Assembly: GCA_030435675.1 (NCBI GenBank)
Contig: CM059621.1
Location: 992,001-1,056,000 of the forward strand
Reading direction: 5' to 3'
Source: Steinernema hermaphroditum
Taxonomy: Eukaryota > Nematoda > Chromadorea > Rhabditida > Steinernematidae
Length of the DNA: 64,000 nt
In this document: piece after piece, positions 33,045 through 44,900 of the stretch
Layout: every line of letters begins with the position of its first letter
Numbering within the stretch: position 1 is the stretch's first letter
Notes under the pieces: generated by a model
The model's input: only the letters and a program-made list of their open reading frames with translations
Told to the model about the DNA's origin: nothing
Databases searched by the model: none
Position numbers and translations under genes: made by a program

Positions 33045-33225
33045 ATGGCTCTCCTGTGGTGGCACAAAATGGCACCACACCGTTCACCGTTATTCATTCG
33101 GCGCGCCATGATGTCCATAGACTGGATAACTGTCTAGATTTGCTGCTTCGCTGTCTGCAGACAAGTCCCCTTCGACAAAATTGTCGTCTCTGCAGACCAT
33201 TTGAGAGTCGATGCAAGCGTCGAGA
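33045..33225 (+). repeat. Dispersed repeat R6, copy 2
   Basis: Matches the reverse complement of 29855-30012 over its whole length (see that entry). Confidence 0.75.
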
Positions 33226-33339
33226 GTCAAGACTAGAGTACCGTTGGTCATTCATATAGTACGATTTCCATTGTAAATCTTGAGGACCACACGCATCGGT
33301 GACTAAACGAGTTGCCTTCACTCCTTCTGCATCGAGTCC

Positions 33340-33535
33340 GAGTCTACCCTCCCTGTACTCGAAGTCCAAATAGAGTAGTACTCGGGTCTCGGAACGATTA
33401 ACACTGAGAGTGATGAGGAGTAAACTGTAGCAACAAGGAAAATCGTCCACACAGTGTATTCATGGCAAAATTCAGCATTTTCGTGATGAGACCAAGGCTA
33501 CTCTCATCTCGCCCATTTGTCGAGAGTCGAGACTT
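33340..33535 (+). repeat. Dispersed repeat R5, copy 2
   Basis: Same order of blocks as 19290-19515 (GGAACGATTAACACTG, TCCACACAGTGT, AGACCAAGGCTACTCTC). It begins about 115 bases after repeat R6 copy 2, so the two families sit close together. Confidence 0.7.
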
Positions 33536-34039
33536 GGTTCGGTGGTTCTATAGGATGTTCGAGAGCGTCGATCAAATCGGTATCTGTTTTCGAATTAGAC
33601 TGATGGTCTGGGTCTACAGCGCCAAATTCCTTTATTACATCAGATTTTGAGCGCATTCTGGGGGTCAAAGAGGCGAATGACGCCATGAAATTCATCCAGT
33701 ATAGGAAAAAGAAAAAGTTGTGTGCCTTTTTGAGCTCAAAAATCTGCTCAAAATCAAGTGGCATCAACGAATGTGGCGCAGGCTTCCGAATTCCATTCCA
33801 AATTTGGCTAATTACATCCTACTTTGTTAGAATATAATGCGTTGCAACCATATCTAGAAAGTACACACCTCTTTCGATCTTTTTGTGCCCTTTTCTGTAG
33901 CTTTCGATGCACTAGATACTAGTGTAGAAGCAGCCATGCGTAAGCGATATATCTTTGCGACAACGCACCTACAGCACATTCCCAAAAACATGATCTCCGT
34001 CGCCTCCTTCACCAACATACAATTTTCAAAAACACAATT

Positions 34040-34345
34040 CTTCATCGTCGTCGCCGCCGGCGGGCCCTCGACACTTCCTTTGCGGCAATTTCGCGGCGCG
34101 CTGACCTCCCACGTGAGGGAAATTGACCAGCGGGGCGGCCGTCGACTGACCATCGCCGCGGCACTTCCTGCATGGGCCCGCGGACCGGCCAAATCTCTTC
34201 CGATGCGTCGTCGGCACAGGTATCGGCGGCCATTGGGCTGTTGAAGGTGGATCGATGTGCGCGGTGCCCTCCGCAAGATGGAGCCGCCATGGCCTTAGCC
34301 TGGGGCCATTGCCACACCGCGAAATACTTAAACGTTCTTTCGCCG
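34040..34345. other. GC-rich block upstream of trp-4
   Basis: About 300 bases much richer in G and C than the surrounding DNA, with frames open on both strands for over 100 codons. The translations have no recognisable domain and many frames are open at once, as expected where stop codons are rare by composition. It contains AAGATGGAGCCGCCATGG near 34276-34293. Confidence 0.4.
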
Positions 34346-35975
34346 TGCGGCAATTTTCGCGCGTGACTGAGAAGACGAAATTCTCCACAATTGAATATCT
34401 ATACTTTTGAGGGGTTATTGCTCATAATTTTGACCACAACTTGTCATGGTCCGTGCTTTGTTATTGTGCTATGCAAGACCGTGTTCTTCAGAAATCAGTC
34501 ATGGATAAATTTGCATTCTTTTGTGCTATTTTTATTAAGAATGCCAAATAGTTTCTTTCGATATACAGTAAGAACTGTCTCATGTTTTTCATGCGATGCT
34601 ATTATGCCCGTATGTGAAAGATATTTATAATAGAGATGAATTATTCTTTACTTTTGGGCTGTTACATTGAAAATGGCGCATGTGATTGACATTCCAAAGG
34701 TTCACAGTACTTTGTACCAGATTCAAATCAATTAATTCCAAGCTCATTTCTATGCTACAGAAATAGAGGCCATAATGACCCGCAAAGTCTAACATTGTCC
34801 GACCTAGCAAGTCCGTATGTTTCCAAGTTCATCTCTACAATAGCCCACTACTTTAAGCTTCTTCGCGGGGAATGTTAGCCTTTTATTTTGATGGCTGTGT
34901 GGCCTCCAGGAATCAAATGAGAGCGGCTAAAAACCAAATCGGATCTATGAATCTGAAGAGGCACTTAGCATCTAAAAATGAGTGTAATGCATTCGGTGGA
35001 TGAGCACAAGGAGTACGTTGGCGTTTTTTCGCTCTATCTGATCCATACTTGTCCTTTTCCACTCGGAAGGACTTTAAAATAAGAGTAAGAGGTTGAAAGT
35101 TGGACCAAAATATTCCTTTACTCTAGACCTACTCTACTGTATTCGAAGAGGGAGCTGACGTCTTTGGATAACAGTGATCTTGGACTAGCCATTCGAAAGA
35201 TGTAAACCATGAGTCAAATATGCGTAACACTGTATCAGTACGGATTCACTGACAACAGACGCCATCTGTAGTGTAACATCAGTGTCATTTCTGTGTCTTT
35301 TGAAGTCCATCACCGTTTCAGTGCGACAAGGGATCAGAAAGACACTTAGCCATAGCCAAAAGCATTGATTTGCTTCCCCCATTATAGACTTGAGAAACTT
35401 ATGGTAGTGCTTAGACATCAAGATCAAGAACACCCATTTTTGACCATCGCCCTAGTTCAGATATATCGTACATTATACGATATGACAAATCGTTTGACAT
35501 CGTGGGCTGAGATCGGGGAAGACTAATTAAACCAGAGCACTTTCATCGGAGTTTCGATCAAAAAGTAATTGACTACTTTGTCGAATTGATATTCGAGGAT
35601 CCTCGGTTATTGACCATGACATGGTCGGTTCTGAAACCATCTTAAGCTGTTGTCATTTGTGTTTGATACTTTCCTTTGCCAGTTTGGTCAAAGAATTGGA
35701 CACTTAAGTGGTATCTTTTCCCGTGGCTACATACCGCGGATCAAGGAAGCTGCCTCAGTCGCATATTTCAGCACAGACACATATCTCGCTAAGAGCCAGT
35801 AAACTGGCATTTCCCCACATACATGTCTGAAAACCGGAAATCCCACAAATTCGGATGACGCCGACCGAAACGACGCCCGAAGTGATCGGGAACGGCGACG
35901 TTCCGCGAGGCATTTTGGCCTCCGCGCTGTGGAGTTCACCGCTTAACGGCTCTTCCGAACAGGTTGGCAAGATTT

Positions 35976-38900
35976 ATGTGGCGCCCAAATGACCGTAATT
36001 ATTATCAGCCGATGCAAAATAATGTCGCCGCGGCGGCGATGCGACAGATTGCGCATTATAGTCCGGAAGAGGAGCGCAGCCGTCAGAACGGAATCCTCGG
36101 CAAGGCGCTCAAGGACCTGCACGGATCGACCCTGTCGCTCAGGGACGTGTCCGAGCCGATGACCAATAGATCGGTGGATCTGCCGGCGTATGTGTCGCCA
36201 CCGAGGACCGGGATTCTGGGCCGGGTTCTGGAGGAAAGGAGACAAGTTATCGGATCAAGTCAGGATATTAGGATGGACAAAAAACCGCCTCTTATCAGAG
36301 CAGTTTCGTTCAACAATGGTGAGTTGTTTATTCACTTAAGGCATACAATTATTAGCTGTAGTATGCGCATCTGTGACGTTATGAGGAAGTCATCTGTCAA
36401 CAGTTTTTTGGGCGTGTGGCCGGGTTTTCAGCGTCGCCGTTGTGGCCATTGTGTAATAGCTCAAAGGCGTTGCTTTATCTGATTTGCAATTAGCAGCAAA
36501 ATTAGCACCCAAAAGGACCAGATCCAAAACTCAGCTTCTTGGTGTGTCTCCTTGTTGCTCCCCAAAATAATGATGGGGGATGATAGAAGAGTGATTTTTC
36601 GATATTAGGCCAGTTGTACTAGCATTTGTAAGTCCCATAAGGTCCCATTTTTAGAGCCTCGAACTGGAATACTGGGAACGATACTGGACGACCGACGGAA
36701 AAGTCACAACAGTGGATTTGTGGAAGCGTTTCCGGAACATCGAACGGGGATGTTGGGACAAATTCTGGATGGACAGACGTCAATTGAAGCCGACACCAAA
36801 TCCGAAGGGTCACCATTCAGATCGAGGTATGATCCTTTCTACAAAAGCGCGGATCTAAAAAATCAAGAAAATGTTACAGAGCTGGAACGCAAACCAAAGA
36901 AGACGAACAAAAACCAGAGGACGCAGTTCAAGATATAGAAATGTCAAAACTCGAGGACCTGTCAAGAATAGATCCTTCAACGAGAATCTTGTTTTTGGCA
37001 AAGAAGGGTCAATGGCATCAAGTGGAAACGGTGCTCAACACGGCAAATGGAAAGCTCGAGTTGAGTATAGCTGACCAGGTCCGTTCCCGTTTCCTTTTCT
37101 TGTGGAAATATACCATTTTAGCAAGGATTTAGTGTTCTCTTGTTGGCAGTAAAAGACGGTCGAGATGCCATGTTCGATCGGCTACTGTCAATGGGGGCTG
37201 ACCTCTATTCCAGCACGAGAGATCGTCGAAATGCCACACACATCGCCGCTATGTATGCTTTCGAGGAGACGATGAAGAAGCTGGTGGACGGGAAGAGGAT
37301 GGAGATCATGAAGCCGGCTGGGGTATGATGTGAAACAAAAGGAGAAGACGCATTGAAGTCATCGGATTTCAGAGCAAAAACCAGCTGCCAATCCATTACG
37401 CCTGCAATCGAACTGCTTCTCGAGCACATGGTGTTGTACAATACCTTCTAAACCACAACAGGAATCTACGACTTATCGAGGATAGCGAGAAACGACTGCC
37501 AATCCACTTAGCGGTGGCCGCTGGAAATCTACAGATTGCTCAACTGTTACTGAGTCAGCAGTGCGAACAGCAGATAGTGAAGCCTGATGGGAACGGCGAC
37601 ACTCCACTTCACCTGGCTGCCAGGCAAGGTGAGCCGTTGGTCCGTCTACAGTCCATTTAACCCCTTAAAGGGAGCAGTTTACTTAGCAGCTTCTGACGCG
37701 TCGAATGAGCCCAGACTCGCTTCGATTGGATAATTGCGCGAAAAACGCGGGAACTACGGTCATGTCCGCCATGGAATTCGTGCCGGGACCGGCAGACCGA
37801 CAATTAAACAATAAAGTTCATTCTGCGGCCTAAGGCTTATTTATCGGAAGCTATCACGTTTTCAAGAAACTGGTTTCAGCATGATGTTGGGCAACCTCTA
37901 AAAGAAGGGATTGAAAGGTTTTCGGAACAAACGGCGAACTCTGCCTTGCTCTGGAAGGCATAGTTCGAACGACGTTTTTTGCCTATTTTTGGCTGTTTCT
38001 TGGAAACTACTGGGTCTCTTGGGAAACCAGCTTCACCATCGTGTCCAGCGACCCCGAAAACAGGGAGACACAAATTTTCAGAAGTTTTAAAGAAGTTTTT
38101 TTTTGTCCCTTTAAACTGCCTTTATAGATGAATGATTTTTCGATATTAGAGCTGTTGTGAATGGTTGTGAATGGCTCTTGTGAATCCCATAGTTAATTGA
38201 AAGTGATGAGTCTTCCCAATTGTAGGTCTTACCATGCTCAAGCTGATTATCGAAAACGGCGGCGAGAACGCCAATTCCCAAAACAACATCGGTCAAACGC
38301 CTCTGCATGACGTGGCCCGTTCTGGCGACGAACAAATGCTCAAACTCATGTACAAACTGAAGGCTGACGCCAACATTTTGGACAAGGAAGACAAGACGGC
38401 TCTTCATATAGCTGCCGAAATGGGTCACACGCACATGGTGGAAAGCCTCATAGACAAATTCAACTCATCAATACGGGCTCGGACCAAGGACGGAAGCACT
38501 CTTCTCCACATAGCTGCTCTGAGTGGTCATGCCACAACGGCTTTAGCGTTTCTGAAGAGGGGTGTACCTCTCTATATGCCCAACAAGAAGGGGGCGTTAG
38601 GCTTGCACTCGGCCGCAGCTGCCGGATTTAATGATGTTGTCAAGATGCTCATTGCTAGAGGTACTAACGTGGATATCAGGACAAAGGCAAGCAATATTCA
38701 TCATAGGTTAAAACTGTTATTATCTTATAGGACAACTATACAGCTCTCCACGTAGCGGTGCAATCAGGAAAAGCGTCAGTAGTGGAGACGCTTCTTGGCT
38801 TCGGAGCCGATGTCCATGTGCATGGTGGTCAAATCGGTGAAACCGCGTTACATGTAGCCGCCGCCTTGAAAGGAGCTGACGGAGTCGAGTGCGCCCAGAT

Positions 38901-41900
38901 GCTCCTTAAAAGCGGTGCTCAAGCGAACATTCCACAAAACGACGGGGAGACATGTCTCCATATTGCAGCTCGAAGTGGAAACAAGGAGATGATCAAGTTG
39001 TTGTTGTCCGAGGACGCGGACCCCAGAATTCCATCAAAGGTGGAGAGTGTGTTTCGAGGTTGATGGTGATGGTTTGTTTAGGTCGGCGAAAGTCCCTTGC
39101 ACGTGGCAGCCCGGAATTGTCACTACGATGCCGTCGAGTTGATACTGACCCATTTGAGCGATCGATTTACGAAGGAGGAAGTGAAGGAGTTTGTGAACGC
39201 GCTGACCGAGGTAGGGTTCGCTTTAAAATTCTTTATTATGTCAAACCTAGTTCTGGTGGCTGATGATTATCGGATGACATCAGCTCACATCATTCTGCGC
39301 TCTTTTCCTGGGCATTTACGCCTCTTGTTCACCGCTTAGTGACCTTTGAAAACTCAAGGAATCCAAATAGCATGTATACGTGTAGAAAAATATGTTTGTG
39401 ATTTCCAGGAGTTTTATTTCAACTGGTTCACCCCTCCAATTCCCCTAAACTTCATGTCTTGCAGCTTTCTAGGAATCCGTATATGTGTGCCACACTTATA
39501 ACTCAATCATGAACACGCCTCCGTGACATGTTTTGGCTGGAAATGAACCCGAATAACTAAGTTTTTGAAGCGTACAACTCCTAATTTTTTTCTTTTTTTT
39601 CATAGCTTTTCTCAGCTTTTGAATTTGTGAGCAATATAAACAATAATCTGTTTTTTTTACAAAACGGTAATCTTGCCAGCATGGCTAACTTGGGGTCTCC
39701 ATCCGAACGTTTTTTTTGTTCTCCTGGCCACTGGTGTGTGACTAATGCCTCCGTTAACGTTTTTTTAAATACCTGTGTATCCTTGGTAGCACAGAAATTG
39801 TCAATATCCCATCACTAGCACCTCCGTTAGCGTCTTCGGCAGGGGGTAGCAAATCTAAGGATAACGGCGAAAACAACATGGACAACAATGTTGCCCTCAC
39901 GACTAATCGCCCAATCCTCTCTAGGTATTTATTTTTATTAAATACACATATGCATCTAGACTAGAAAAACTGGTTAACGCGATAGGTAGGTGCAACGGGT
40001 GATGTTTTCTTGCACAGTAGATCTTTAACGGCCTTTCGGTAGGGCGTGACGTGCCAAAGAATAACGGAAAAGGTGAGTAGGACATCAACAAAGGGACTGT
40101 GATTTACAATGAACTCCCATAGGTATAAGGAATCCGCTCTTTTATAGACCATGTAGCAGAAGTTCAGAACAGGGATAACGTCAAAGAGGATAGGAAGGGC
40201 TACAAGGGCGAGCAAATTGAACGTGAGCATGAGATGAAGCCGATAGGTGCGCTTTGTCATCAGCGCCTTTTGAGATCGCAGTCGCTTTATGGTCATGACA
40301 GCTAGACATATGATCGCAGTGACCTGAGGGGTGAAGAACATAGCCACCACAATAGACATTTTCTTAGCATTTGAATAGTCAATAATATCATAGCAAAAAA
40401 AGGTGATCCCCCAATGATGAATTATTTCGCCTGTGTATACGAGCAACCAGGCCAACATGGCGGCCATGATAGACCCCACAATATGTACTGTGATGCAGAG
40501 TAGAAGTCCCTTGTAAGACTCCATGAAGCCGGGCCTAATGAAAGCACGGATCTGATTATATCTGTAGAAGAAACAGATGCAAATAGCCACAACAACATTT
40601 TCAGTTGCTATGACAGAGAGGAAAAGTGTGGCGATGTTGACTTCCACGCCAAAATGCGAGGCTATGCCCATAAATTTGGCGCACGACTTGTTCGGTAATG
40701 TTGAAAATATTGGTTGGAACAGAACAGCATAGATGAATATCGCAATACAGTACCATGTTGCCAGATTAAGGATAGTGTTTCGATAGACACGTATTTGGGG
40801 AGTCGATTTGAAGATTACGATGTAGAAGAAGGGAATTGCCAGTAGATATGATAATGCGCTGAGCGAATAACTCAGGAATGCACTAACGTCCTCGATAGTC
40901 ATTTCAGCAATCGGAAGCTGTGTATGATGTTTAGTGGAAAACACAGTGGGCGGGTACAACCTCAAGGTGGCTAGTAAATTGTGTTATGACAATTGTATTG
41001 GATCGTTTCACTGAAAGTGACTGTTTATTGCTGCAAACACGCACATGTCACTTTAACACCATTTGTTTGAACAGCTATGGCACCCTTTGTGGGCGGGAGT
41101 CAAATAAAAACTTCCTCTGGGTCCTCGGGACTAATCGCCCAATTCTCTCTATGTATCCATTTTTATTGAACACATACATACATTTGGACTAAAACAATTG
41201 GTTAACGCGATGAGCAGGTGCAACGGGTGATGTTTCCTTGCACAGTAGATCTTTAACGGCCTTTCGGTAGGGGGTAACGAACAAAAGAGTAACGGAAAAG
41301 GTGAGTAGGACATCCATGAAGGGACTGTGATTTGCGATAAAATCCCATAGGTATAAAGAATCCGCTTTTATGTAGATCATGTAGCAGAGGCTCAGAACAG
41401 GGACAACGTCAAAAAGGATAGGAAGGGCGAGAACAACGAGCAAATTGACCGTGAGCACGATATGAAGCCGATAGGTGCGCTTGGTCATGATCAGCTTTTG
41501 AGACCGCAATTGTCTTATGGTTATGAAGGCTAAACATACGATCGCAGCGGCTTGAGAGGCGAAGAACAGAGCCATTGCAATAGAGATTTTCTTAGCATTT
41601 GAATAATCAATGAGATCGTAGCATAAAAAGGTGATTCCCCGATGGTGAATTATTTCGCCGGTCCAAACAATTAGCCAGGTCAATATAGCGGCCATGATCG
41701 ACATCGCAACATGTACTGTCATACATAGTAGAAGTCCCTTGTAAGACTCCATGAAGCCGGGCCTAATGAAAGCACGGATCTGATTATATCTGTAGAAGAA
41801 ACAGATGCAAATAGCCACAACGACATTTTCAGTTGTTATGGCAAAGATGAAAAGCGCGACGATGTTGCCTTCCACGCCATAAGGCGAAGCTAAGCCTATA

Positions 41901-44900
41901 AATTTGGCGCACAACTTGTTCGGCAATGTTGAGAATATTGGTTGGAACAGAACAGCATAGATGAATATCGCAATACAGTACCATGTGGCCAGATTGAGAA
42001 TAGTGTTTCGATAGATATGTATTTGGGGAGTCGATTTGACGATTACGATGTAGAAGAAGGGAATTGCCAGTAGATATGATAATGCGCTAAGAAAATAACC
42101 CAGGAATATACTAACATCGTCGATAGTCATTTGAGCAGTCCCAAGCTGTGGATGATGTTTAGGGAGAAACACGAGTACAACCTCAAGGTAACAAATTGTG
42201 TTATGACAATTGTATTGTCCGACTGTACGTGCATAAGATCAATGGTTCTTGAACGGAAAGCTGGGAGAGTATTTGTTCCTAAAGGTTGTAGATGGCATCT
42301 ATTGTTCTTCTATTTTAGCCAGTTAAAGTCGATGACGCTGGAACAATTATTGAATATGCCTGATAATCAAATATAAAAACATCTGTTTAGGAGGGAATGA
42401 CGAGCGTGCACTATGCGGCTATGATTCTTCCCAACCAGCTCCACGCTCCCGGGGAGGACGCTAAGATAATGAACGCATTAATAGAATACGGAGGACAAGT
42501 TGAGATCCAGTCCACTGTGGTGAGTTCAGCTACTCTGGTACCCTGACGAAAAGAGGGTAATTATAGAACATGGAAACAGCAATGCACTTAGCAGCTCGGT
42601 CAGGGAATGAAGCTGTTTTGCTGGCGATGGTCAACAAGATTGGCGCTGGAACAGTGCAGATCGTCCAGAACAAGCAATCTAAAGTTAGATATTTTTCTCT
42701 AAATGTGTAGCGATACATTAAATTATAGAACGGATGGTCTCCGCTTTTAGAAGCCTGCGCGAGAGGTCACGCTGGAGTGGCGCAGATCCTCCTTCAGCAC
42801 CATGCTCGGATCGATGTTTTCGATGAAAACGGTCGAACTGCTCTGCACTTGGCCGCTTCCAATGGTCATCTACAGTTGACCCATCTCCTTCTCAAAAATA
42901 AGGCTTTTGTGAACAGCAAATCGAAGACAGGAGAAGCCCCTCTTCATCTGGCTGCCCAAAATGGCCACGTGAAAGTGGTCAATGTCCTTGTGCAGGACCA
43001 CAGTGCGAGCCTGGAGGCGATTACTTTGGACAATCAAACGGCTCTTCACTTCGCCGCAAGATATGGACAACTGGCTGTGAGTCAGACTCTTCTGGCGTTG
43101 GGAGCGAATCCGAATGCACGGGACGACAAAGGTCAAACACCGCTCCACCTTGCTGCTGAGGTAGGTGCAAAACGGGGGCTAAGGATCTCATGCTTGGATC
43201 TTCTTTACCTATTCAAATCCATTTAGAATGACTACCCCGACGTGGTCAAACTGTTCCTCAAAATGAAACAGAACAATCGAGCTGTGCTGACGGCAATCGA
43301 CCAGAATGGCTTTACCTGTGCGCACATCGCCGCTATGAAGGGAAGCTTGGCCGTGGTTAAGGAGCTGATGATGATCGACAAGGCTATGGTTATCCAAGCC
43401 AAGACGAAAACTATGGAAGCTACGACACTGCACATGGCCTCAGCTGGTGGGCATCAGAATATAGTCAAGATCTTGTTGGAGAACGGTGCCAACGCTGAAG
43501 ACGAAAATGCGGTAAAATTTGACTCTTTTCTGATCTAACCTAAAAAAAACTTTAGCATGGCATGACAGCGCTGCACTTAGGCGCCAAGAATGGATATGTC
43601 TCCATTTTGGACGCATATGATAGGAGTCTTTGGAGAAAATGCTCGAGAAAGGTGCTTACGCAACTTACACATAAAACTATTTTGCCGTTTTAGACTGGTC
43701 TCAATGCCCTGCACATAGCGGCGTACTACGGCAACTCCGACTTTGTCAACGAGATGCTGAAACATGTCCCAGCCAGTGTGAGGTCTGAACCGCCAATCTA
43801 CAATCACCACGTGGTGAAGGAGTTTGCGACAGAAGTAGACTATGTGTGGGACGGGCAAAATATAATATTTCGATTTAGTATGGACTAACACCCCTTCATC
43901 TTGCTGCTCAATCAGGTCACGACTCGCTTGTGAGAATGCTGTTGAATCAGGGCGTCCAAGTCGATGCTACTTCCACAACTATGGTATGTGAACAGTTTTT
44001 ACCATATAAAAAAGGAAAACAATATTAAGTAAAATAAAGTTCGCAGTGGGGATCGAACCCGGGTCCGTTGTTTATTAGTTGCGAATGCTATCCATTATAC
44101 CATCTAGCCGTCCGTCTACGCGTTTGTGGCCGAGTGGCTAGCATTATTGACTGTCGTGTGATGAATGCAAGTTCGAATTCGTCCTGTTGCCAATTTTTTT
44201 TCGTTTTCGGCATAATCATGTGCAATTTTTTTCTTCCTTTTATATCCATGCTTGTCGGCCGCACAGCTCATTTCAATGTTGATTACGATCGTTTTCAAGC
44301 ATGAACATGATAGTGCTAGTTACCAAAAATGACTATAACATGAAGTAAATGACGGTGTTGCCTGGTTTGTTGAACGACTTAGTACACTTAGTACAGTACC
44401 GTATACCGACTTAGTACACCGCAGGGATATCGGTTCAGGACCGAGATAGTACAGTAAATGTCGTACGCTGAACCACTTAGTACAGTACAGTATGACACAT
44501 AGTACGCCGCAGGGAGATTTCGGAATACAGGAATATACAGGTTCATACAGGTTTTTACAGGTTATACAGTGTTTTTATACAGGTTTTAATACAGGTTCAG
44601 GAATACCTTACGCTGAACCACTTAGTGCGCTGACTTAGTACAGATCTGGAAAGGAGCCTGAAGTCATCGTCTGAGGTTTCTGCGGTGCTTCCTAGTGTCG
44701 AGGTGTGGATTCTCCCTCGATTCTCCCTCCATACGTTCAGCCTATCACTCAACTTCTGAACGAAAATACGGATTCTCCGACGGTTCAAAAATTTCACATC
44801 TCCGCTCCTTGGACAGGTCTCAAAACTCGATTCCAGAGAGGAAAATTTTTCCATCGAAGTCCATACATCCCCTCCATGAAGTCTTGAGCGGGGAGAACGC

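Larger units (their letters stand above)
32560..35975. other. Divergent intergenic region between the bZIP-like gene and trp-4
   Basis: Holds repeats at 33045-33225 and 33340-33535 and a GC-rich block at 34040-34345. No gene recognised. The trp-4 promoter should lie at the right end. Confidence 0.5.
39895..42225 (-). repeat. Tandem duplication of about 1.23 kb carrying two receptor genes
   Basis: The two receptor genes share not only coding sequence but also flanks: GACTAATCGCCCAAT with CTCTCTA on the 3' side (39900 and 41129), and CAACCTCAAGG with AATTGTGTTATGACAATTGTATTG on the 5' side (40959 and 42178). Spacing between equivalent points is 1228 bases. The unit therefore includes promoter and 3' end. 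Confidence 0.85.

Noticed and set aside
33854..34388. Long minus-strand frames over 100 codons in the GC-rich block
   Set aside because: At least four overlapping frames on both strands are open, which GC richness alone explains; no domain or splice structure supports any of them.
44041..44202. Functional tRNA genes
   Set aside because: A and B boxes are good, but acceptor stems do not pair and T stems have about three pairs, so they were called tRNA-derived repeats.
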